Of a stretch of DNA of 64,000 nucleotides, positions 44,874-52,536 are shown piece by piece. The notes under the pieces are model-generated. The model made no database searches and was not told where the DNA came from. It saw only the letters and a program-made list of their open reading frames with translations. This stretch comes from DAIQRJ01 sp963708795 (GTDB taxonomy: Bacteria; Actinomycetota; Actinomycetes; Propionibacteriales; DAIQRJ01): the NCBI GenBank assembly GCA_963708795.1, contig CAVPUH010000008.1:186001-250000 (forward strand), in the 5' to 3' direction. The translations under genes were made by a program, and so were the position numbers. Numbering within the stretch: position 1 is the first letter of the stretch; every line of letters begins with the position of its first letter.

Positions 44874-47648
44874 TCACAGGCGCGGCAACCGCCGGGTGAA
44901 GGCGTCCTGCCGGCTGCCGTCCGTCGCCCGAACGAGCTCCGCCCGGCAGGCCAGGACCGCCAGACCAGAGGATCCGGCCAGCACCGGGCCGACCTCGACG
45001 AAGGCCGCCTCCGGCATGTCGTCCGCCAGCCTCGACAGCCGCTCGATCAGGTCGGTCACGGCGTCAAGGTCCACCCGCTCGCCGCCCTCGTGGCCGAAGA
45101 GCATGGGCGACGCGCGGATCTGGCGCACCATCCGGTCGGCCTCGGCCGTGCTGATCGGGGGCACCCGATAGGCGACGTCGCCGAGCAGGTCGGTGGCGAG
45201 GCCGGCCAGCCCGAAGGAGACGACCGGTCCGTAGGTGTCGTCCTGCAGCACCTGGAGGACCAGCGGGACCCCGCGGGGAGCCATCCGCTGGACCACGAAC
45301 CCCAAGTCCTCGGGGGGCCCCAGGTCGGTCGTCAACGCACGCCAGGCCGCCCGGACCGCGTCCTCCGACCCGAGGTTGGGCCGCACGTCGGCCATGTCGA
45401 GTCGCTGCCGCATCTGCGGGTTGGTGACCTTCAGGACGATCTCCCCGCCGAGCTCGCGCCAGTGCGCCACGGCCTCGTCCTCGGTGGCCGCCGGCATCGA
45501 GGGCCAGACCGGGATCCCGTACGCAGCCAGCAGGTCGCGGCTCGCCGGCTGGGTCATGGCGATCGTCGTCGACGGTCCGGTCACGTCGCCGGTCGCCGGG
45601 ACCGCGGCCAGCGCGGCATCGACGATCGAGTGCGCCCGCAGGGTGTCGACGTGCGGCAGGTCCGACGACGGCTCGCCATCACCCGGCTGCGCCCGCCACC
45701 GGCGATACTCCACGGCCTTCGCGAGCGCACCGACGGCGGCCTCCGGAGACTCGTAGGCCGGAACGGTGCCCCGTCCGGGCGCGCCGGCCGGATCGAGCCT
45801 GCGCATCACCATCGGGAGCTGGTCGACGCCGGCGAACACGGCGGCCACCGGCTTCGACGCGGACGCCGCCGCCCACGTCAGGGACTGGGCCGCGACCACC
45901 GTGTTCCCCTCGATCGACGGCGCGAGCACCACCAGCACGGCGTCGGCGTCGGGGTCGGCCAGGGCTGCGGCCACCCCGTCCTGCAGCCCCTGCGCGTTGG
46001 GCACCGGACGCAATGCCTCGTCGGCTCGGTGCAGCCGCAGCCCGGAGCGTTCGATCTCGTCGGCAGCCAGCAGCTGCAGCGCCTCGGAGTTGCCGACGAC
46101 GGCGATCCTGTCCCCTGTCGGCAACGGCTGGAACGCCAGCAGGGCGGCGGTGTTCGCCAGGTCGGTGACGGAGTCGACGAGCACGATGCCGGACTGGGCG
46201 AACATCGCGTCCGCGGCCAGCGGCGGCACCCGGGCGGTCGAGGACGCCTCCGGCTCGTGCGGTCGGCTCAGACCGCTCGTGCGACCGGAGCGCACGGCCA
46301 CGACCGGCCGGGTGAGCGAGAGCCGGCGGGCGATCCGGGAGAACTTGCGCGGATTGCCGACCGACTCCAGGTACAGGAGCACGACGTCGGTGTCCTCGTC
46401 CTCGCCGAAGTACTGGAGCATGTCGTTCGCCGAGACGTCGCCCCGATAGCCTGCGGCGACGAACGACGAGACGCCGAGGTCGTGCGCGGCCAGGCTCGCC
46501 AGCAGCACCGGCCCCAGCGCGCCCGACTGCGAGAACACTCCGACCCGTGAACGGGTGGGAGCGATGTCGGCGAGCGAGGCGTTCAACCTCAGGGTCGGGT
46601 CGGTGTTGATCGCACCGAAGGCGTGCGGCCCGATCATGCGCATCCCGTACCGGCGCGCGATCCGGATCAGGTCACGCTGGGACTCCACGCTGTCCCCCGG
46701 CGCCGGACGGCCCTGAGGTCCGGCGGCGGTCGACACGACGACCAGCCCCTTGACCCCCTTCGCCGCGCACTCGCGTACCACGCCGGCGACGGCGTCGATC
46801 GGCACCGCGATCACGGCCAGGTCGATCTCGCCGGGCACGCTGGCCACGTCGGGATACGCGGGAAGCCCTGCCACGGACTCGGCGGCCGGGTTGATCGGAT
46901 AGACCGTCCCGGCGAAATTGCCCATCACGACGTTGCGCAGCAGGGTCTGCCCGACCTTGTCGGCGAACCGCGACGCACCGACGACGGCGACGCTGCGCGG
47001 ACGCAGGAGCCGTTGCACGGACCGGGCCTCGGCTCGATGTTCGCGTGCTGACATGACGTCGATCGAGCTGTCCGTCGGTGCGATCTGGAACTCCAGCGAC
47101 ACGACGCCGTCGTCGAGCGAGTCGGTGATCGTGTAGCCGGCGGCACGGAACACGACCATCATCCGCTGGTTGTGCGGCAGCACCTCCGCGACGAAACGGC
47201 TGATGCCGTTCTCGCGCGCCGTCTGGGCGAGGTGCTCGAGCAGCACGCTCGCGAGCCCCCGGTTCTGGTGCGCGTCCTGCACGAGGAACGCGACCTCGGC
47301 CTCGCCTGGCTCGGTCTGGTCGTAACGGCCGACGGCGATCATCTCGTCGCCGATCGTGACGATCACGGCCACCCTCGTGCGTTGGTCGACGGTGGTGAAG
47401 TGCTCGACGTCGCGGGCCGAGAGCGTCGGATACGGCGCGAAGAACCGGAAGTACTTGGACTCCTCGCTGACCCGCGCGTAGAAGTCGACGAGCAGCGGTC
47501 CGTCGTCGGGGCGGATGGGCCGCAGGAGCGCCGTGCCGCCGTCGGACAGCACGATGTCGGCCTCGCGGTGGGCCGGGTAGGACCCGGCCGCAGGAGACGA
47601 GCCCCGCGGTGACACTCCACCACCCGATCCCGCATCCACGCCGGTCAT
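44874..47648 (-). CDS. GNAT acetyltransferase fused to ADP-forming acyl-CoA synthetase-like domains
   Basis: A 924-residue fusion. Residues 20-190 form a GNAT acetyltransferase (VAFLVQDAHQNRGLASVLLEHLA is the acetyl-CoA loop). Then come a CoA-binding Rossmann domain (RPRSVAVVGASRFADKVG), a ligase-CoA domain and an ATP-grasp-like C-terminus. The phospho-His loop reads MIGPHAFGAIN instead of the usual GPNCLG, so synthetase activity is doubtful. Proteins of this type (Pat/GNAT-ACD) acetylate lysines of acyl-CoA synthetases. GNAT is N-terminal here. ATG 47648; a 14-bp palindrome lies 20 bp upstream. Confidence 0.88.
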   Translation of the reverse strand: MTGVDAGSGGGVSPRGSSPAAGSYPAHREADIVLSDGGTALLRPIRPDDGPLLVDFYARVSEESKYFRFFAPYPTLSARDVEHFTTVDQRTRVAVIVTIGDEMIAVGRYDQTEPGEAEVAFLVQDAHQNRGLASVLLEHLAQTARENGISRFVAEVLPHNQRMMVVFRAAGYTITDSLDDGVVSLEFQIAPTDSSIDVMSAREHRAEARSVQRLLRPRSVAVVGASRFADKVGQTLLRNVVMGNFAGTVYPINPAAESVAGLPAYPDVASVPGEIDLAVIAVPIDAVAGVVRECAAKGVKGLVVVSTAAGPQGRPAPGDSVESQRDLIRIARRYGMRMIGPHAFGAINTDPTLRLNASLADIAPTRSRVGVFSQSGALGPVLLASLAAHDLGVSSFVAAGYRGDVSANDMLQYFGEDEDTDVVLLYLESVGNPRKFSRIARRLSLTRPVVAVRSGRTSGLSRPHEPEASSTARVPPLAADAMFAQSGIVLVDSVTDLANTAALLAFQPLPTGDRIAVVGNSEALQLLAADEIERSGLRLHRADEALRPVPNAQGLQDGVAAALADPDADAVLVVLAPSIEGNTVVAAQSLTWAAASASKPVAAVFAGVDQLPMVMRRLDPAGAPGRGTVPAYESPEAAVGALAKAVEYRRWRAQPGDGEPSSDLPHVDTLRAHSIVDAALAAVPATGDVTGPSTTIAMTQPASRDLLAAYGIPVWPSMPAATEDEAVAHWRELGGEIVLKVTNPQMRQRLDMADVRPNLGSEDAVRAAWRALTTDLGPPEDLGFVVQRMAPRGVPLVLQVLQDDTYGPVVSFGLAGLATDLLGDVAYRVPPISTAEADRMVRQIRASPMLFGHEGGERVDLDAVTDLIERLSRLADDMPEAAFVEVGPVLAGSSGLAVLACRAELVRATDGSRQDAFTRRLPRL

Positions 47649-47667
47649 GCTAGCTGCGGCTCCGGCC

Positions 47668-47681
47668 CGACCGATCGGTCG
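47668..47681. promoter_or_regulatory. 14-bp perfect palindrome between the GNAT fusion gene and parC
   Basis: CGACCGATCGGTCG is fully self-complementary and ends 20 bp before the GNAT fusion ATG. It is a possible operator in the 149-bp divergent promoter region. Confidence 0.4.
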
Positions 47682-47797
47682 ATCGCGGCGGCGGGTCAGG
47701 GCGTGATCGCTGCGGCACACCGGCGACAATGAGCCCGACCACCCGCCCGCCACATCGAGTGCCCGTCACTCCGTTCCCCGAGGAGCCACCCGTACGC

Positions 47798-50284
47798 ATG
47801 GCCCCCACGAGCAGAACCGCACCGCCGCCGGACGACTTCACCGAGAACATCGTCGACATCGACGTCGACGACGAGATGCGCGCGAGTTTCCTCGAGTACG
47901 CGTATTCGGTGATCTACGCCCGGGCGCTCCCGGACGCCCGCGACGGTCTGAAGCCGGTGCAGCGCCGCATCCTCTACACGATGTCGGAGATGGGGCTTCG
48001 GCCCGACCGCGGTTACGTGAAGTGCTCGCGCGTGGTCGGCGAGGTCATGGGCAAGTACCACCCACACGGCGACACGGCCCTGTACGACGCCCTGGTGCGG
48101 CTCGGCCAGGAGTGGGTGATGCGGCTGGGGCTGATCGACGGGCACGGCAACTTCGGCTCGCTCGACGACCCGCCGGCGCACATGCGATACACCGAATGCC
48201 GACTCGATGCGCCGGCCCTTGCGATGACGGGCTCGCTGGACGAGGACGTGGTCGACTTCAAGCCGAACTACGACGGCCGCGAGACCGAGCCGACCGTGAT
48301 GCCGGCGGCCTTCCCCAACCTCCTCGTCAACGGGGCCAGCGGGATCGCGGTCGGGATGGCCACGAACATGGCGCCGCACAACCTCGTCGAGGTGATCGCG
48401 GCGGTCCGCCACCTCATCAGCCACCCGGACGCGGGCCTCGACGAACTCATGCGTTTCATCCCCGGGCCTGACCTGCCGACCGGCGGTCGCATCGTCGGCC
48501 TCGACGGCATCCGCGACGCCTACGAGAACGGCCGCGGCACCTTCCGGATCCGGGCGAGCACCCGTGTCGAGGCGATCTCGCCGCGCCGCCAGGGCATCGT
48601 GTGCTCCGAGCTCCCGTACAACGTGGGCCCGGAGCGGGTGAAGAAGGCGATCGCCGATCTCGTCCAGGCGAAGAAGCTGCTCGGCATCGCCAGCCTCGAA
48701 GACCTGACCGACATGGACAACGGCCTGCGTCTGGTCATCGGCATCAAGAACGGCTTCAACCCCGAAGCGGTGCTCGAGCAGCTGTTCAAGCTGACGCCGA
48801 TGGAGGACAGCTTCGGCATCAACAACGTGGCACTCGTCGACGGACAGCCGCGGACGCTCGGACTGCTCGACCTGCTGACGATCTACCTGGCGTTCCGCGT
48901 CGACGTCGTTCGCCGCCGCACCACGTTCCGGCAGCAGAAGGCGCAGGCCGAGCTGCACCTGCTCGAGGGCCTGCTGATCGCCGTTCTCGACATCGACGAG
49001 GTCATCCAGGTGATCCGGACCTCCGACGACACCGGCGAGGCCCGTGATCGGCTGCAGTCGGTGTTCGATCTGACCCTGTTGCAGGCCGAGCACATCCTCG
49101 CGTTGCAGCTGCGCCGGCTGACCCGGTTCTCCCTGCTCGAACTCGAACGTCAGCGCGACGAGCTGACCACCCGTATCGCCGAACTCGACGCGATCCTCGC
49201 GGACGAGGGCCGGCTGCGATCGTTGGTGTCCGACGAGCTCGCCGAGATCGCCACCGCCTACGGCACGCCCCGGCGGACGGTGCTCCTCGAATCGGCCGGG
49301 GTGCCGGCGACGACCGCCACCCCGCTGGAAGTGCCCGACGACCCGGCCCTGGTGTTGCTCTCGGCGACCGGACTGCTGGCGCGCATGCCGGTCACGGCGG
49401 CCGCCGACGGTCCTTCAACCGGCGCTCCGGGCGGGCGGCGGGCCCGGCATGACGTCGTCGTCGCGGCCGTCCGTACGACCAACCGGTCGACGATCGGTGT
49501 CGTCACGTCGAGGGGCCGGATCGTCCGGTTGCCTGTTCTCGACCTGCCCGCGCTCCCCCCGACCGCCGGGAGCCCGACACTCCAGGGCGGCGTGCCGCTC
49601 CGGGACGTGCTCGCGTTGGCAACCGGCGAGCGGCCGCTCACGCTGACGTCGCTGGACCCGGACTCCCCCGGTCTGGCGCTCGGGACCGCGACGGGCGTCG
49701 TCAAACGCGTCACGCCCGATCATCCGGCCAACCGGGACGCCTGGGAGGTCATCGGCCTCAAGGACGGCGACGAGGTGGTCGGCGCTGTCGAACTGACCGA
49801 GGCCGGAGCCGACGGCGACGCGGCCGAACTCGTGTTCGTGACCTCCGACGCGTCCCTGCTGCACTTCGCCGCCGCCTCGGTGCGCCCCCAGGGCCGCCCC
49901 GCCGGCGGGGTGGCAGGAATCAAGCTCGCTGCCGGCACCCGGGCGGTGTTCTTCGGTGCCGTCCCGCATTCACGTGCCGCCGGCGCCGAGGTCGTGACGA
50001 TCGCCGGGTCGTCCGGGGCGCTGCCGGGCACCGAGTCCGGATCGGTGAAGGTGACGTCGTTCGAGGTGTACCCGGGCAAGGGTCGCGCGACGGGTGGCGT
50101 GCGCTGTCACCGGTTCCTGCGTGGTCAGGACGTGCTCGTGCTCGCCTGGGTCGGCACTGGCCCGGCTCGCGCCAGCGCCGGCAGTGGGGCGGCCGTCGAC
50201 CTGCCCGGCGTCGACCAACGGCGGGACGGGTCGGGCGACCCTGCCGCGCAGCCGATCGCGGCGGTGGGTGGGCCGGTCGGCTGA
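47798..50284 (+). CDS. parC: DNA topoisomerase IV subunit A (ParC-type)
   Basis: An 828-residue type IIA topoisomerase A subunit. The active-site Tyr is in PPAHMRYTECRL (residue 131). ALPDARDGLKPVQRRILYTM, YHPHGDTALYDALVR and the coiled-coil gate are intact. The C-terminal propeller lacks a GyrA box (it has only RPAGGVAGIKL), so ParC rather than GyrA. GAGGAG lies 12 nt before ATG 47798; an ATG at 47729 is an alternative. Its B subunit is coded 2.3 kb away on the other strand, separated by the duplicated hydrolase cassette. Confidence 0.92.
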   Translation: MAPTSRTAPPPDDFTENIVDIDVDDEMRASFLEYAYSVIYARALPDARDGLKPVQRRILYTMSEMGLRPDRGYVKCSRVVGEVMGKYHPHGDTALYDALVRLGQEWVMRLGLIDGHGNFGSLDDPPAHMRYTECRLDAPALAMTGSLDEDVVDFKPNYDGRETEPTVMPAAFPNLLVNGASGIAVGMATNMAPHNLVEVIAAVRHLISHPDAGLDELMRFIPGPDLPTGGRIVGLDGIRDAYENGRGTFRIRASTRVEAISPRRQGIVCSELPYNVGPERVKKAIADLVQAKKLLGIASLEDLTDMDNGLRLVIGIKNGFNPEAVLEQLFKLTPMEDSFGINNVALVDGQPRTLGLLDLLTIYLAFRVDVVRRRTTFRQQKAQAELHLLEGLLIAVLDIDEVIQVIRTSDDTGEARDRLQSVFDLTLLQAEHILALQLRRLTRFSLLELERQRDELTTRIAELDAILADEGRLRSLVSDELAEIATAYGTPRRTVLLESAGVPATTATPLEVPDDPALVLLSATGLLARMPVTAAADGPSTGAPGGRRARHDVVVAAVRTTNRSTIGVVTSRGRIVRLPVLDLPALPPTAGSPTLQGGVPLRDVLALATGERPLTLTSLDPDSPGLALGTATGVVKRVTPDHPANRDAWEVIGLKDGDEVVGAVELTEAGADGDAAELVFVTSDASLLHFAAASVRPQGRPAGGVAGIKLAAGTRAVFFGAVPHSRAAGAEVVTIAGSSGALPGTESGSVKVTSFEVYPGKGRATGGVRCHRFLRGQDVLVLAWVGTGPARASAGSGAAVDLPGVDQRRDGSGDPAAQPIAAVGGPVG

Positions 50285-50306
50285 CCGACCCCCCACCGCC
50301 GACGTC

Positions 50307-51023
50307 TCAGGCGGAGGGAACGAACAGGCCCGACAGCTTGGCCAGCCTCGCCCACTGCTTCGGGCCGAGCTCGCCGTCTGCGGCGTTGTTCAGGCTCGCC
50401 TGGAACGCCCTGACCGCGCGATCGGTGCCGGTGCCGTAGTGACCGTCGACCGGTCCCGGGTTGAAGCCGAGTTTCTTCAATGCATGCTCGGCCGTTGCGA
50501 CCGTCACCGGGTGGTGGCGCACGTCGCGAGGTTGGCTCATCTCCTTGGCCCGCGAGTCGTTGAATCGTCGGAGTCGAAGCGTCGGCAATTCCTTGGCCAC
50601 GGTCGCCCGGCGCTCCCCGTCGGCGATGTCGAGCCGGTAGATGCCGCCGTAGTTCGTCGCCCAGCCGGCGTAGGAGAGCGTCGTCCACGAGCGGTTGATG
50701 GCGGAGATCGCGACCTTCGTCTGGTGCAGCCCGGGCACCCAGTCGACCGTCCAGCAGTAGCCGTCGCCGGCCGAGACGGCGATGTGCCCGAAGCCGTGCG
50801 AGCCGCCGCCCCACAACACGACCGCGCCCGCCGGAGGCACGCCGGTGGTGTGGCGGTTGGGTGTCAGCGCGATCATCTTCGCCGCGCTGCTGCAGCCGAT
50901 GGGTTGCAGGCCGAGGTCGCGCATGGTGGTCTTCAGACAATGCGCTCGGGCGTCCGGGGTGATGCTGGCGCAGTTGGAGAGCACCTGGGACAGGGTCAGC
51001 GGTGCAGCCTTCAGTTCAGCCAT
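50307..51023 (-). CDS. CHAP/NlpC-like cell-wall hydrolase with peptidoglycan-binding domain, copy B
   Basis: A 238-residue protein, copy B of a duplicated pair. Residues 1-140 look like a papain-fold amidase: candidate Cys in LQPIGCSSAAK, then PPAGAVVLWGGG and the His in GHIAVSAGDGYCW, then YAGWATNYGGIYRLD. No canonical DCSG is present. Residues 175-230 are a PG_binding_1 repeat (LKKLGFNPGPVDGHYGTGTDRAVRAFQ). There is no signal peptide or membrane helix. ATG 51023 is chosen because it aligns with copy A (LKAAPLTLSQV against LKPPPLTVSQV). It follows its small acidic partner by 9 bp. Hydrolase function is inferred. Confidence 0.72.
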   Translation of the reverse strand: MAELKAAPLTLSQVLSNCASITPDARAHCLKTTMRDLGLQPIGCSSAAKMIALTPNRHTTGVPPAGAVVLWGGGSHGFGHIAVSAGDGYCWTVDWVPGLHQTKVAISAINRSWTTLSYAGWATNYGGIYRLDIADGERRATVAKELPTLRLRRFNDSRAKEMSQPRDVRHHPVTVATAEHALKKLGFNPGPVDGHYGTGTDRAVRAFQASLNNAADGELGPKQWARLAKLSGLFVPSA

Positions 51024-51032
51024 GGTCTGCAC

Positions 51033-51209
51033 TCAGCCCATGTCGTCGGGGCCGGAGGTGGAACCGTCCTGCGGTACCACCTCGTCGGGATCGCGGCCGT
51101 CCACGTCGGGATCGGCCAGCGGGACAGCGACTTCCTCGGCGGTGCCGTCGGCGACGATGTCACCTTCCGCGGCCGGGACGTCCTTCTCGTCGTACTCAGG
51201 ATCGACCAC
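51033..51209 (-). CDS. Small acidic protein, copy B
   Basis: A 58-residue, very acidic protein of unrecognised family. The core is VPLADPDVDGRDPDEVV and the end is STSGPDDMG. The DPDVDGRDPD stretch resembles a thrombospondin-3 or EF-type calcium loop. GTG 51209 is chosen because GAGGAG lies 8 nt upstream and it aligns with copy A; GTG 51218 would overlap that box. It directly precedes hydrolase copy B. Confidence 0.6.
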   Translation of the reverse strand: MVDPEYDEKDVPAAEGDIVADGTAEEVAVPLADPDVDGRDPDEVVPQDGSTSGPDDMG

Positions 51210-51322
51210 GTCGATCACTCCTCATCGATCGAAGCTGCGTTGCGTCCGTCGGGCGGCAGACACACGTGCGGGGCCAGTGACCTGCGAGCCGCCCTCGGGA
51301 GTCGGGTTGCCGCTATCGAACC

Positions 51323-51334
51323 GTGACACATCAG
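51323..51334. promoter_or_regulatory. Shared motif upstream of cassette copy B
   Basis: GTGACACATCAG differs at two positions from GTGATACATCAC upstream of copy A and lies at a similar distance (114 against 137 bp) from the acidic gene. Confidence 0.4.
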
Positions 51335-51443
51335 TCAGCTGACGACCCAAGCATCGTCACCGGCGGGAGCCACGACAAGGCCTGTCCGCGCCGAGCCTGT
51401 CCGCCCCGAGAACGGCGGGCCGAGCGGCTCGACGGGATCGCTG

Positions 51444-52142
51444 TCAGGCCACGGGGACGAACAGGCTCGACAGCTTCGCCAGTTTCGCCCACTGCTTCGG
51501 ACCCAGTTTCCCGTCGGGCTCGTCGTCGAGGCTGGCCTGGAAGGCCTTGACGGCCGCGTCGGTTCCCGTGCCGTAGTGACCGTCGACCGGTCCGGGATGA
51601 AAGCCGAGCTTGCGCAGGGCGTGCTCGGCGGTGGCCACGGTGAGCGGATTCTGCCGGACATCGCGCGGCTGGTGGATCTCCGCGCGGGACTCGATGAACC
51701 GCGAGAGTCGAAGCGACGGCAGCTCGGCCATCTGCGCGAGGTCGGGAACGTCGAGCCGGTAGACGCCGCCGTAGTTGGTGGCCCAACCGGCGTATCGGAG
51801 GTCGGTCCACACCTTGTTGATCGACGCGATGGCCACCTTGACCTGGAACAGCCCGTCACCGCCGAAGTCCACGCTCCAGCAGTCGCCCTGGCCGGCCGAC
51901 ACGGCGACGTGGCCATCGCCTTCGGACCCGTGCGACCAGAGCACGATGGCGCCGCGGGGCGGGGTACCGGTCGCATGAAGATCATCGGTGCGCGGGATCA
52001 TGTCCGACGCGCGGTCGCAGTGGATCGGCTGGAGCCCGTAGTCCCGCATCACGGTGTTGAGGCACATGGCCCGCTTGGGCGGCTTCAGGGCCTTGCAGTT
52101 GTCGAACACCTGGCTCACGGTCAGTGGCGGTGGCTTGAGCAT
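51444..52142 (-). CDS. CHAP/NlpC-like cell-wall hydrolase with peptidoglycan-binding domain, copy A
   Basis: A 232-residue paralogue of copy B, alignable along its whole length. The papain-like part has LQPIHCDRASDM, PPRGAIVLWSHG, GHVAVSAGQGDCWSVDFGG and YAGWATNYGGVYRLD; the tail is LRKLGFHPGPVDGHYGTGTDAAVKAFQASL and GPKQWAKLAKL, a PG_binding_1 repeat. There is no signal peptide. GAGGTGG lies 8 nt before ATG 52142. It follows acidic protein A by 10 bp. Conserved Cys and His between the copies support a cysteine hydrolase. Confidence 0.72.
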   Translation of the reverse strand: MLKPPPLTVSQVFDNCKALKPPKRAMCLNTVMRDYGLQPIHCDRASDMIPRTDDLHATGTPPRGAIVLWSHGSEGDGHVAVSAGQGDCWSVDFGGDGLFQVKVAIASINKVWTDLRYAGWATNYGGVYRLDVPDLAQMAELPSLRLSRFIESRAEIHQPRDVRQNPLTVATAEHALRKLGFHPGPVDGHYGTGTDAAVKAFQASLDDEPDGKLGPKQWAKLAKLSSLFVPVA

Positions 52143-52152
52143 CTCGTCCACC

Positions 52153-52344
52153 TCACCCGAAGTCGTAGGGGCCGGAGGTCGATGCCGCACTCGTCGTGAC
52201 GACGTCCGGATCAGCCCCGTCGGAGTCGGGATCGGGCAACGGCACGGGGACGTCGTCACCGTCGTGGTCGTCGACGATCAGGTCGCCAACCGCCGGCCCG
52301 AGCAGGTCCTGCTCCGCCGGCCTGTCCTTGTCTGGATCGAGCAT
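52153..52344 (-). CDS. Small acidic protein, copy A
   Basis: A 63-residue acidic protein paralogous to copy B: VPLPDPDSDGADPDVV in the core and STSGPYDFG at the end. A strong GGAGGGG precedes ATG 52344. The family is not recognised. Conservation of the first residues, the calcium-loop-like core and the last nine residues between two copies shows that it is a real gene and not a leader. Confidence 0.65.
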   Translation of the reverse strand: MLDPDKDRPAEQDLLGPAVGDLIVDDHDGDDVPVPLPDPDSDGADPDVVTTSAASTSGPYDFG

Positions 52345-52480
52345 GCCGACCCCTCCCTCGTGGCTCGCGACAGCGGGGCCGCCGGCGGGCGGCCGCGATG
52401 TCGACCGATCGGGTCGATCGACGGAACGGCCGTCGGGTCTCCCCGGTTCTCCTCGAGGGGTGGGGCGTTCGCCGGGCCCG

Positions 52481-52492
52481 GTGATACATCAC
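52481..52492. promoter_or_regulatory. Shared motif upstream of cassette copy A
   Basis: GTGATACATCAC is an inverted repeat (GTGAT/ATCAC with two central bases). Its near copy lies upstream of the second cassette. The 192-bp gap between parE and the acidic gene holds no other signal that I see. Confidence 0.4.
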
Positions 52493-52536
52493 GCGGCCCA
52501 GTGGCTTCCCGGCCACCGGCGCGGCGCCGCCCGCGG

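Noticed and set aside
44364..46550. Plus-strand frame of about 730 codons opposite the GNAT fusion
   Set aside because: Same type of shadow; no ribosome binding site and no domain.
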